This document shows, piece after piece, positions 1 through 6,920 of a stretch of DNA of 7,771 nucleotides. Source of the DNA: an uncultured Actinomycetes bacterium (GTDB lineage: Bacteria > Actinomycetota > Actinomycetes > Nanopelagicales > Nanopelagicaceae). Position numbers and translations under genes: made by a program. The stretch lies in the NCBI GenBank assembly GCA_903822245.1, contig CAIJOE010000130.1, positions 1-7,771 of the forward strand. The letters run 5' to 3'. Below the pieces are notes generated by a model. That model made no database searches, had not been told where the DNA came from, and saw only the letters and a program-made list of their open reading frames with translations. Each line of letters begins with the position of its first letter. Position 1 is the stretch's first letter.

Positions 1-2
1 AG

Positions 3-275
3 GTTTCAGTATTTACACGAGCTGCTCGCAAAGATCTTTATCAAGATTCCTTTAATGAAGCCGTTCTTATGCGTCCTGGACAAAAGCTCACAAGTGGTTT
101 GATCTTTACTGATAACAAGATCATCGATGGCATTGTTCGCAGTTTTGGAGCAGTAATTGCTATTACTTCTACATCAATGCGCAAGATCCAAAACGGATAT
201 GTTCGTAGCTATGCGCTGATTATGGTTCTCGGCGTCCTGGCCTTAATTGCAACAGTTTGGTTGGTAACCCTATGA
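3..275 (+). CDS. nuoL: NADH-quinone oxidoreductase subunit L, C-terminal fragment
   Basis: This is the last 90 codons of the complex I subunit NuoL; the gene enters from the left edge already in frame, so its start lies outside the window. NuoL is the most distal antiporter-like, proton-pumping subunit of the membrane arm. The visible part begins VSVFTRAARKDLY, continues through FNEAVLMRPGQKL and DNKIIDG, and ends with GYVRSYALIMVLGVLALI, the final transmembrane helix. This resembles actinobacterial NuoL C-termini, where a long amphipathic lateral helix precedes the last membrane helix. The methionine at position 69 is internal, because the homologous reading continues upstream of it. The stop TGA (273-275) overlaps the nuoM start as ATGA, indicating one transcript and likely translational coupling. 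Identification is strong because nuoM and nuoN follow directly. Confidence 0.95.
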   Translation, partial: VSVFTRAARKDLYQDSFNEAVLMRPGQKLTSGLIFTDNKIIDGIVRSFGAVIAITSTSMRKIQNGYVRSYALIMVLGVLALIATVWLVTL

Positions 276-1777
276 GTTTTATAACTGTCCTCGGGTTACT
301 CCCACTAGTCGGCGCACTTGCCGTTGCATTCTTGCCAAAGAGCAATGAAAAGTTGACTAAGCAAGTTGCTCTTGCCACTTCAGTAGCGGTCGCACTGGTT
401 TCTATTTTGATGGCCCTTAAGTTCAACACCTCACAAGGTGGCTTCCAGTTTGTGGAATCCCATAAATGGATCGCTAACTTCCATATTAATTATGCAGTTG
501 GAATTGATGGAATAGCACTTACTTTGATTCTTATGACCACAATCTTGGTTCCGATCGTTTTTCTAGCAGGTTGGAATGAATCTGAAGGTGGACGTTGGAG
601 TGTTAAGACTTTCTATATTTTGCTGCTAATTCTAGAAACCATGATGATCGGGGTCTTTGCTGCCACCGATATATTCCTCTTCTATGTGATCTTTGAGGCA
701 ATGCTAATCCCGGTCTATTTCCTTATTGGTGGTTATGGCCGTGGGGCACGCGCAGCTGCGGCAATGAAGTTCTTGCTTTATAGCCTTTTTGGTGGACTCC
801 TAATGTTGGCTGCTGTAATTGGTTTGTATGTAATCTCAACCAATCAAATTGGTGGAAGTTTTGATCTAACTCAACTTTCACATTTAACTATTGATAAGCC
901 AACCCAGAACTGGCTCTTCCTAGGATTCTTTATTGCCTTTGCAATCAAGGCTCCACTTTGGCCGTTCCATACATGGTTACCAGATGCTGCTAAAGCAGGA
1001 ACTGCTGGAACTTCCACCTTGCTACTTGGTGTTCTAGACAAGATCGGTACATACGGAATGATCCGTTTTTGCATGACTCTTTTCCCAGATGCCACCAAAA
1101 CTTTCACCCCAGTAATTATTACTTTGGCTGTAATTTCAATTCTTTACGGCGCATTCCTAGCAATTGGCCAAAAGGATATTAATTCATTGATTGCATTTAC
1201 TTCGATTTCTCACTTTGGATTTATTACCCTCGGTATCTTTGCGATGACATCGCAGGGAATCTCTGGTGCCGCTTTCTATATGGTCAACCATGGATTTTCA
1301 ACCGCCGCCCTATTCCTAGTTTCTGGCTGGATGATTAAACGCCGTGGCTCGTCGCAAATTGCAGACTTCGGTGGGTTGCAACGCGTTAGCCCAGTTATGG
1401 CTTGGTCCTTTTTCTTAGCTGGAATGTCTGCTCTTGCTCTTCCTGGACTTTCAAGCTTTGTTAGCGAATTCCTAGTTCTAGTCGGTTCTTTTGGGAAATA
1501 TCCAGTTGCAGCAATTTTGGGAACAACTGGAATTGTTCTCGCTGCGCTTTATGTTTTAATTGTAGTTCAGCGAACTCTGCACGGTGAGACTACGCCGGGT
1601 AATGAATCTCTTACTGATCTAAATCTTCGCGAGAAGATTGCCATCGCTCCAGTAATTGCAATCTTGGTAGTTCTAGGTTTCTTCCCAGAGCCCGTGCTTC
1701 ATGCCATTAACCCAACTACTGCAGTGATCATGCAAAATGTTGGGGTTTCAGATCCAGTTGCTAAGGCAGGTAAGTAA
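272..1777 (+). CDS. nuoM: NADH-quinone oxidoreductase subunit M
   Basis: Integral membrane subunit of respiratory complex I, homologous to Mrp-type cation/proton antiporters; it forms one proton channel in the membrane arm. The 501-residue product matches the usual size (about 500 aa, 14 membrane helices). Residues expected for proton transfer are present: Glu142 (FYVIFEAMLIPVYF), Lys166 (AMKFLLYS), Lys226 followed by KAPLWPFHTWLPDA (226-239), Lys257 (LDKIGTYG), and Glu399 in the distal helix (SSFVSEFLVL). I chose ATG 272, which overlaps the nuoL stop by 4 nt and gives MSFITVLGLLPLVGA, a normal NuoM N-terminus. An in-frame TTG at 257 would add five residues with no family support. No Shine-Dalgarno is visible, so translation probably depends on coupling to nuoL. 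nuoN begins 2 nt after the stop. Confidence 0.97.
   Translation: MSFITVLGLLPLVGALAVAFLPKSNEKLTKQVALATSVAVALVSILMALKFNTSQGGFQFVESHKWIANFHINYAVGIDGIALTLILMTTILVPIVFLAGWNESEGGRWSVKTFYILLLILETMMIGVFAATDIFLFYVIFEAMLIPVYFLIGGYGRGARAAAAMKFLLYSLFGGLLMLAAVIGLYVISTNQIGGSFDLTQLSHLTIDKPTQNWLFLGFFIAFAIKAPLWPFHTWLPDAAKAGTAGTSTLLLGVLDKIGTYGMIRFCMTLFPDATKTFTPVIITLAVISILYGAFLAIGQKDINSLIAFTSISHFGFITLGIFAMTSQGISGAAFYMVNHGFSTAALFLVSGWMIKRRGSSQIADFGGLQRVSPVMAWSFFLAGMSALALPGLSSFVSEFLVLVGSFGKYPVAAILGTTGIVLAALYVLIVVQRTLHGETTPGNESLTDLNLREKIAIAPVIAILVVLGFFPEPVLHAINPTTAVIMQNVGVSDPVAKAGK
1763..1770 (+). promoter_or_regulatory. Candidate ribosome binding site for nuoN
   Basis: AAGGCAGG lies inside the last codons of nuoM and ends 9 nt before the TTG start of nuoN. 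It is a modest Shine-Dalgarno match, but it helps fix the start at TTG 1780 rather than the nearby ATG at 1784, which is in another frame. Confidence 0.45.
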
Positions 1778-1779
1778 CC

Positions 1780-3291
1780 TTGAATGCTCCTAAATTAGAT
1801 TACGCGCTACTTGCCCCGATTCTGATTGTTTTAGGTGGCGCATTAATTGGCGTGCTAGTCGAAGCGTTCCTTGGCCGTGCTCGTCGCACTGGTGTTCAAA
1901 TCGGACTAGCGCTAATTACTGTTGCTGCTGCTTTTATCCAAGTAATTCGAATTCGCCAAAGTGGCTCTTCAGGGGCAGCAGTGCTTTCAGTTTCAATCGA
2001 TGGCGCTGGAATCTATATTCAGGGAACAATTCTTTTACTTTCACTAGTTGGCCTATTACTAATTGCCGATACAGATAATTTCACGGCGCAAGCTTCCGCC
2101 GTTCCTGGTTCAACCCAGGAGAGCGCAGCAATTATTGCTGGTAAGCAGCAAACTGAGATCTTCCCACTAACTCTATTTGCTATTGCAGGAATGTTGCTCT
2201 TTCCAGTTGCAACGGACTTAGTGACGCTCTTTGTGGCACTGGAAATGCTTTCACTACCGCTTTATTTGATGGCTGGACTTTCTCGTCGCCGTAGATTGCT
2301 CTCACAAGAAGCAGCCCTTAAGTATTTCTTACTTGGTGCCTTTTCTTCCGCTTTTTTTCTAATGGGCTCAGCTTTCCTCTATGGCTACTCAGGAACACTG
2401 ACACTAAATGGAATTGCTTCTGCAATTCACACTGCTGGAAATAACAACATATTCCTACTACTAGGCATTGCCTTGCTTTCAGTAGGGTTACTTTTCAAAG
2501 TAGGCGCGGTTCCATTCCACTCTTGGACCCCAGATGTTTATCAAGGAGCCCCAACGCCAATCACTGGCTTTATGGCTGCTTGCACCAAGGCTGCGGTTTT
2601 CGGCGCCACCCTACGTATTTTCTATGTTGCACTAGATGGTGCTTCGTGGAGCTGGAAACCAATGATCGCGGTAGTTGCAGTAATCACCATGTTCTTTGGC
2701 GCAATAGCTGCTATTTCACAACGCGATGTAAAGCGCATGCTCGCATTTTCTTCTATCGCTCATGCTGGATTCATTTTGACCGCTGTGGTCTCGCTAAATA
2801 ATCATGCACTATCTGCAGCACTCTTCTACTTTGTTGCTTATGGTTTTGCCACAATTGGCGCCTTTGGAATTGTTACCTTGGTTCGCGATTCTGCTGGTGA
2901 AGTAGGAGATCTAAATCGCTGGGTTGGCTTAGGTAAGAAATCACCTTTAACTGCTGCAATCTTTGGGTTGTTCTTGCTTAGCTTTGGTGGAATTCCACTG
3001 ACTGCTGGATTTATTGGAAAGTTTGCCATCTTCTCTGCTGCCTATGAATCTGGAAATATCTATCTAGCAGTTGCTGGCGTGCTCTCAAGTGCGGTTGCGA
3101 TCTTCTTCTATCTACGCGTGATTGTGATGCTGTTTTTCCAGGACCCAACAAACGATTCAGTTTCAGTAGTCATCCCATCTGCAATGACTCGCCTAGCAAT
3201 TACTATCTGTGCGATTGTGACGATTGTTTTGGGCGTGTTCCCATCACTTATCCTTAATGCCACAAATACTTTTGCGCTCTTTACCCGCTAG
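1780..3291 (+). CDS. nuoN: NADH-quinone oxidoreductase subunit N
   Basis: Third antiporter-like proton-pumping subunit of complex I, 503 residues, multi-pass membrane protein. Channel residues are visible: Glu155 (VALEMLSLPLYL), Lys181 (AALKYFLLGAFSS), Lys240 ahead of VPFHSWTPDVYQGAP (244-258), Lys270 (CTKAAVFG) and Lys414 (GFIGKFAIF). A hydrophilic stretch at about 100-126 (ASAVPGSTQESAA then KQQTE) between membrane helices is a form I recognise from actinobacterial NuoN. The start is TTG: it is the only one that gives the expected N-terminus MNAPKLDYALLAP, it lies 2 nt after the nuoM stop, and a weak ribosome site precedes it. NuoN completes the membrane arm at the end of the nuo operon. 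A polyprenyl diphosphate synthase gene follows 9 nt after the TAG stop, an arrangement common in Actinobacteria. Confidence 0.97.
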   Translation: MNAPKLDYALLAPILIVLGGALIGVLVEAFLGRARRTGVQIGLALITVAAAFIQVIRIRQSGSSGAAVLSVSIDGAGIYIQGTILLLSLVGLLLIADTDNFTAQASAVPGSTQESAAIIAGKQQTEIFPLTLFAIAGMLLFPVATDLVTLFVALEMLSLPLYLMAGLSRRRRLLSQEAALKYFLLGAFSSAFFLMGSAFLYGYSGTLTLNGIASAIHTAGNNNIFLLLGIALLSVGLLFKVGAVPFHSWTPDVYQGAPTPITGFMAACTKAAVFGATLRIFYVALDGASWSWKPMIAVVAVITMFFGAIAAISQRDVKRMLAFSSIAHAGFILTAVVSLNNHALSAALFYFVAYGFATIGAFGIVTLVRDSAGEVGDLNRWVGLGKKSPLTAAIFGLFLLSFGGIPLTAGFIGKFAIFSAAYESGNIYLAVAGVLSSAVAIFFYLRVIVMLFFQDPTNDSVSVVIPSAMTRLAITICAIVTIVLGVFPSLILNATNTFALFTR

Positions 3292-3294
3292 CCT
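3289..3294 (+). promoter_or_regulatory. Possible -10 element for leaderless synthase transcript
   Basis: TAGCCT, which includes the nuoN stop codon, fits the loose actinobacterial -10 pattern TANNNT and sits exactly 6 nt before the ATG at 3301. That is the spacing expected if transcription begins on the start codon itself. There is no good -35 and no Shine-Dalgarno before this gene. The match is weak enough to be chance; simple read-through from nuoN is the main alternative. Confidence 0.2.
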
Positions 3295-3300
3295 TACTCC

Positions 3301-4290
3301 ATGTCGAGCCTAGGGATCCCAAATTTAGATCCAGGTCTGGAATCTGATCTCCTCGCCGGGATGGCTGAAGTCGAAGTATTTCTGCGTGATGCAATCGAAG
3401 GTAAATATCCACTTGTTATCGAAACTTCCAGGCACTTGGTAGATGCTGGTGGCAAGCGCCTTCGTCCGCTGATGGTTTTATTGGCGGCTCAATTTGGTAA
3501 TCCAAAAGCAAAAGGAATTAAAGAGGCAGCAGTTGTCTGCGAGCTAACCCACCTGGGCACTTTGTATCACGATGACGTAATGGATGAAGCACCACTTCGT
3601 CGCGGGGTGGAAAGTGCAAATAATCGGTGGGGCAATACCGTCGCAATTTTGACCGGTGATTACCTATTTGCCAAGACATCTCAATTACTTGCTGATCTTG
3701 GCCCAGAAGCAGTTCGTCTACAAGCCCTAACCTTCGAGCGTTTAGTAATTGGTCAGATCACTGAAACACAAGGCCATACAAACGGTAAGAGTAAAACAGA
3801 CCACTATATAAATGTAATTGCTGATAAAACAGCTTCACTTCTTTCGGCAAGTGCTAGATACGGTGCACTTATCTCTGGCGCTGATCCAAAAGTGACCGAT
3901 GCCCTTACCCTCTTTGGTGAAGCTATTGGAATTGTCTTTCAATTAGCCGATGACATACTAGATATTGAAAGCACATCAGGCCAGTCAGGTAAGACACCTG
4001 GTACTGACCTTCGCGAAGGTGTTCCAACGCTTGTTACTTTACAAATACTAGAATCAAATGATCCAGCAGATACTGAGCTAAAAAAGATTTTATCCGCTCC
4101 AATAACTGATGAATCAATTGTGATGAGCACCCTTGCGACGCTACGAACTCACAAGGCAATGGATCAATCTAAAGAAATTGTTAGGAAATATGCAGCTGAA
4201 GCAAGAAAACATCTTGAAGTACTTCCTGAAGGAAAAGCGAAGAGCGCTTTAGTCGAACTCAGCGACGCTGTTATTACTCGTTCTGCCTGA
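3301..4290 (+). CDS. Long-chain all-trans polyprenyl diphosphate synthase, menaquinone side chain
   Basis: Class I trans-isoprenyl diphosphate synthase, 329 residues, which condenses isopentenyl diphosphate with an allylic primer, presumably in the cytoplasm or at the membrane surface. Motifs in order: GGKRLRP (50-56), first aspartate-rich motif DDVMD (91-95) followed by APLRRG, TGDYLFA (118-124), second aspartate-rich motif in FQLADDILD (213-221), and KTPGTDLREG (231-240). The fifth residue before the first DDxxD is Gly86, not a bulky aromatic, which in this family is compatible with long products. Adjacency to the nuo operon suggests it makes the menaquinone tail, the complex I electron acceptor; this is inference, and carotenoid precursor synthesis is an alternative. 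The start ATG 3301 yields the family-typical leader NLDPGLESDLLAGMAEVE. No Shine-Dalgarno is visible in the 9-nt gap. The 3' end overlaps the convergent rarD end by 42 bp. Confidence 0.92.
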   Translation: MSSLGIPNLDPGLESDLLAGMAEVEVFLRDAIEGKYPLVIETSRHLVDAGGKRLRPLMVLLAAQFGNPKAKGIKEAAVVCELTHLGTLYHDDVMDEAPLRRGVESANNRWGNTVAILTGDYLFAKTSQLLADLGPEAVRLQALTFERLVIGQITETQGHTNGKSKTDHYINVIADKTASLLSASARYGALISGADPKVTDALTLFGEAIGIVFQLADDILDIESTSGQSGKTPGTDLREGVPTLVTLQILESNDPADTELKKILSAPITDESIVMSTLATLRTHKAMDQSKEIVRKYAAEARKHLEVLPEGKAKSALVELSDAVITRSA

Positions 4291-5148
4291 TTTAAATAAG
4301 TCATATCCCAAAGTAATCAAAGCAATCCAAATAATTACAAATCCAAGCCAACGTCCAGTTGGCATTGGTTCATGACGCACCCATACCGCAATAGCGAATT
4401 GCAGAGTTGGGGTTAAGTACTGAAATAACCCAAGCATGGTCATAGGAATTCTTGTTGTGGCACCATTGAATAGGAGTAGCGGAACTGCAGTAACGACACC
4501 TGCGCCAATTAAGAGAATTGAAAGTCCAGATTTTTGGCCAAATTGCCCTGTTCCATGGGCGGCTAACCAAAGAAGATATCCACCATAAACTGGAAGTGAG
4601 ATAAAGGTTTCAACTGCTAAGCCCTGGAGGGCTCCTAGATTTAGTTTCTTTTTTACCAGACTATAGGTTGACCAAGAGATAGCAAGCAAGAATGAGATTA
4701 GAGGGATGCGGCCAAAATCGACTGTTAAAACCACAACACCAAGCACAGCAAAAAAGAAAGCAACCCATTGAATTTTACGCATTGATTCTTTGAAAAAAAT
4801 TATTCCCATTCCAACTAAAAGAATCGGCTGCATGTAGTAACCAAGAGAAGCTTCAACAATTTGTTGGTGATTTACCGCGTAAATATAGGTTAACCAGTTA
4901 ACGGAAATAAAGAAGGCGGCTACGGCAAAGCGAAGTGCAATTCTTGGGTTGCGAAGCATTGCGAGGGTTTCTTTAAACTGCTTTCCGATCCCCACGGCTA
5001 TTAAACAAATTATCAGCGACCATACGGCACGGTGGGAAACAATTTCCATTGGATTAGCTGGCTTAAGTAATGGCCAATAAAGCGGGAATAGACCCCAGAT
5101 TGTGTAAGAAGTAAATCCGAAAATTAAACCTTTTTGGTATCTACTCAT
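4249..5148 (-). CDS. rarD: RarD-type EamA-family transporter
   Basis: Membrane protein of the drug/metabolite transporter superfamily, 299 residues, with about ten hydrophobic segments in two EamA repeats. RarD-specific features are the N-terminus GLIFGFTSYTIWGLFPLYWP (7-26), EIVSHRAVWS (35-44), NWLTYIYAVN (84-93), SLGYYMQP (101-108), and LFQYLTPTLQF (241-251) in the second repeat. The family is named for an E. coli gene annotated as chloramphenicol-sensitive protein; its physiological substrate is not established, so no substrate is claimed here. The start ATG gives the standard short cytoplasmic N-terminus and lies 3 nt after the yajQ stop, so the pair is probably one operon read from the yajQ promoter. 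No clear Shine-Dalgarno precedes it. The last 13 codons and the stop lie antisense to the end of the polyprenyl synthase gene, and no terminator is visible between them. Confidence 0.9.
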   Translation of the reverse strand: MSRYQKGLIFGFTSYTIWGLFPLYWPLLKPANPMEIVSHRAVWSLIICLIAVGIGKQFKETLAMLRNPRIALRFAVAAFFISVNWLTYIYAVNHQQIVEASLGYYMQPILLVGMGIIFFKESMRKIQWVAFFFAVLGVVVLTVDFGRIPLISFLLAISWSTYSLVKKKLNLGALQGLAVETFISLPVYGGYLLWLAAHGTGQFGQKSGLSILLIGAGVVTAVPLLLFNGATTRIPMTMLGLFQYLTPTLQFAIAVWVRHEPMPTGRWLGFVIIWIALITLGYDLFKSGRTSNNSVAEFD

Positions 5149-5151
5149 CTA

Positions 5152-5640
5152 TTAGCGAAAGTTCGTAAATTGAACTGCAAAGTCCCATTCGCCGGCTTTA
5201 ACCAGGGCAATAGTGGTCTGCAAATCATCGCGATCTTTGGAGGTGACACGTAGGGTCTCACCTTGGATTTGAGTCTTAATTGACTTGGGACCCTCATCAC
5301 GAATCTTCTTGGCAATCTTCTTTGCGTTCTCAGTAGAAATGCCTTCTTTAAGGGTGCAAACAATCTTATAGATCTTTCCACTTAACTCTGGATCTGTTGA
5401 TTCTAGGTGCTTTAGCGAAACTGTTCGCTTCACAAGCTTGTCTTTAAATACTTCAAGAATTGCTTTTGCTTTTTCTTCTGACTGGGCCTCAATTAGAATC
5501 TTATCGCCAGATTTTTCAATCTTGCTATCAGTATTCTTGAAATCAAAACGGGTAGAAATTTCACGATCGGCTTGATTGAAAGCATTATCTACTTCCATCC
5601 GATCTACTTCAGAAACGATATCGAAACTTGAATCGGCCAC
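5152..5640 (-). CDS. yajQ: YajQ family nucleotide-binding protein
   Basis: Small cytoplasmic protein of 162 residues, the usual family length, built from two ferredoxin-like halves. Diagnostic segments are SFDIVSE (5-11), REISTRFDF (26-34), the LVKRTVSLKHLE region (69-80), GETLRVTSKDRDDLQ (127-141) and the C-terminal FAVQFTNFR (154-162). YajQ proteins bind nucleotides; a Xanthomonas member binds cyclic di-GMP and acts in virulence regulation, but the role in Actinobacteria is unknown, so effector function is not asserted. The start is GTG (complement of 5638-5640), supported by a strong AGGGAG ribosome site 7 nt upstream and by alignment of the N-terminus to MADSSFDIVSEVD. It is the first gene of a probable two-gene operon with rarD and is divergent from the alpha-hydroxy-acid dehydrogenase gene. 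Confidence 0.93.
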   Translation of the reverse strand: MADSSFDIVSEVDRMEVDNAFNQADREISTRFDFKNTDSKIEKSGDKILIEAQSEEKAKAILEVFKDKLVKRTVSLKHLESTDPELSGKIYKIVCTLKEGISTENAKKIAKKIRDEGPKSIKTQIQGETLRVTSKDRDDLQTTIALVKAGEWDFAVQFTNFR

Positions 5641-5647
5641 TAAATAA

Positions 5648-5653
5648 CTCCCT
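5648..5653 (-). promoter_or_regulatory. Strong Shine-Dalgarno for yajQ
   Basis: On the minus strand this reads AGGGAG and lies 7 nt before the GTG start of yajQ. It is the clearest Shine-Dalgarno in the window and decides the start codon. Confidence 0.75.
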
Positions 5654-5661
5654 ATTTTCTA

Positions 5662-5697
5662 TTCACTCAAAGGTAATTGTAGGGTAAATTAGCGCCA
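5662..5697 (+). promoter_or_regulatory. Candidate leaderless promoter for the hydroxy-acid dehydrogenase gene
   Basis: TTCACT (5662-5667, four of six to TTGACA), a 17-nt spacer, then TAAATT (5685-5690, four of six to TATAAT and fitting TANNNT). The -10 ends 6 nt before A5697, the first base of the ATG, so transcription is predicted to begin on the start codon, giving a leaderless mRNA. This agrees with the absence of a Shine-Dalgarno before this gene. An overlapping alternative -10, TAGGGT (5680-5685), would leave a leader of about 5 nt. The element interleaves with the minus-strand yajQ promoter. Confidence 0.5.
5669..5681 (-). promoter_or_regulatory. Candidate yajQ-rarD promoter (-10 TACAAT)
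   Basis: On the minus strand positions 5681-5676 read TACAAT, a five-of-six match to the sigma-70-type -10 box. Transcription would start near 5669, giving a leader of about 29 nt that contains the AGGGAG ribosome site. No convincing -35 is found at 16-18 nt upstream (best is three of six). The position in a short divergent spacer supports the call; no experiment is implied. Confidence 0.45.
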
Positions 5698-6920
5698 TGA
5701 TTAGAAGCAGGCGAAGTTTTCCAAGCCTGCCATATTTCTGGTCTCTAATCGATTTTAAACTGCCTTCATTAAATCCTTATAAGGCAAAGCTAGCTAGAGC
5801 CCAGAATGTGGACGAATTAGCCAAGATCGCAAAGAAGCGGGTCCCAAAAGTCGTCTTTGATTACGTTGAAGGTTCGGCAGTCGATGAAATAAGTTTTTCT
5901 AGATCTCGTGATGCCTGGGGCCGCGTAGAACTAAATGCAAAAGTGCTTCGAGATGTGTCATCGGTTGATACTTCAGAAATAATTTTAGGCAAGAAGGTAG
6001 ACCTACCAATCATTTTTAGCCCTACCGGATACACCCGCCTAATGCACCACGTTGGTGAACCAGCCGTAGCAAATGTGGCATATGAACAAAATTTGGTTTA
6101 CTCGTTATCAACGATGGGAACCACATCTCCAGCAGAATTAACAGCCGCAGTCCCAGGAGCCAGAAAGTGGTTCCAACTCTATGTAATGAAGAACCGTAAA
6201 GATTCACTTGCTGTAATTAAGCAAGCAAGGGACTCAGGTTTTGAAGCGCTGATTCTCACAGTTGACACGCCAGTTTCAGGACTTCGATATCGTGATAACC
6301 GAAATGGCTTAACCATTCCACCAAAGATTCGTTTTAACACTGTTCTAGCAATTGCCCGCAAACCAATCTGGTGGCTAAATCTATTTACGACTGGAAAGTT
6401 AGAATTTGCGGCATTCCGTGGATGGGATAAACCCCTATCTGAATTAGCTGGTCTTATTTTTGATCCTGCCACTACCTTTGCAGATATCAAGTGGCTCAAA
6501 TCAGTTTGGGATGGCCCGATAATTGTTAAAGGAATTCAAAGTGTTGCAGATGCTAAAGAAGTAGCCAAGCTTGGTGTCTCTGGAATCATCCTTTCAAATC
6601 ACGGTGGTCGCCAGCTAGATCGTGGCCCAGTACCACTTGAGATTTTGCCTGAGGTGGTAAAGGCGGTTGGAAAGAGGGTAGATGTTTATATTGACGGGGC
6701 AGTGATGTCAGGCCTTGATGTCCTGTCAGCAATTGCACTTGGTGCTAAATCAGTATTTATCGGCCGGGCTTATCTTTATGGAATCATGGCTGACGGTGAG
6801 CGGGGAGTAAACAGAGTTATTGAATTGATGCGTCGTGAATTAGTCAATGGCATGGCACTAACAGGGGCTAGAAACCTCAAAGAAGTTAGAGCAAATGGCG
6901 CAAAGTTGCGAAGTCTATAG
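5697..6920 (+). CDS. lldD: FMN-dependent alpha-hydroxy-acid (probable L-lactate) dehydrogenase
   Basis: FMN flavoprotein with a TIM-barrel fold that oxidises L-2-hydroxy acids, most likely L-lactate to pyruvate, passing electrons to quinone or oxygen. The 407 residues carry the family's active-site set: Tyr56 (VFDYVEGSA), the FMN loop SPTGYTRLMH (108-117), Gln160 and Tyr162 (FQLYV), Asp190 and Arg197 (TVDTPVSGLRYRD), Lys278 (IVKGIQ), catalytic His302 and Arg305 (SNHGGRQLDRG), then YIDGAVMSG (331-339) and IGRAYLYG (355-362) for FMN phosphate binding. There is no cytochrome b2 domain and no N-terminal membrane helix. It resembles the actinobacterial LldD2-like group, whose N-terminus also has basic residues before the first conserved helix, supporting ATG 5697. 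Substrate is inferred; glycolate or another hydroxy acid is possible. The SDR gene begins at the very next base after the TAG stop, so the two are almost certainly co-transcribed. Confidence 0.87.
   Translation: MIRSRRSFPSLPYFWSLIDFKLPSLNPYKAKLARAQNVDELAKIAKKRVPKVVFDYVEGSAVDEISFSRSRDAWGRVELNAKVLRDVSSVDTSEIILGKKVDLPIIFSPTGYTRLMHHVGEPAVANVAYEQNLVYSLSTMGTTSPAELTAAVPGARKWFQLYVMKNRKDSLAVIKQARDSGFEALILTVDTPVSGLRYRDNRNGLTIPPKIRFNTVLAIARKPIWWLNLFTTGKLEFAAFRGWDKPLSELAGLIFDPATTFADIKWLKSVWDGPIIVKGIQSVADAKEVAKLGVSGIILSNHGGRQLDRGPVPLEILPEVVKAVGKRVDVYIDGAVMSGLDVLSAIALGAKSVFIGRAYLYGIMADGERGVNRVIELMRRELVNGMALTGARNLKEVRANGAKLRSL

Noticed and set aside
257..271. TTG at 257 as an earlier start for nuoM
   Set aside because: It adds five residues (MVGNP) unlike NuoM N-termini, while ATG 272 gives the normal N-terminus and the common 4-nt ATGA overlap.
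2523..2801. Open frame of 92 codons inside nuoN on the same strand
   Set aside because: It lies wholly within nuoN in another frame; its translation is rich in Cys, Arg and His with no domain-like pattern, and nuoN has full family conservation across the same bases.
5145..5381. Minus-strand open frame of 78 codons across the yajQ-rarD junction
   Set aside because: Same-strand shadow of the conserved yajQ C-terminus, with a low-complexity Arg/Leu-rich translation and no ribosome site.
6179..6499. Minus-strand open frame of 106 codons antisense to the hydroxy-acid dehydrogenase
   Set aside because: It overlaps the conserved TVDTPVSGLRYRD region of the sense gene; the antisense translation has no domain features.
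5697..6920. Mycofactocin-associated flavoenzyme MftD as an alternative identity
   Set aside because: The protein keeps the lactate-dehydrogenase-type TVDTP...R motif and no mycofactocin peptide or radical SAM gene is nearby.
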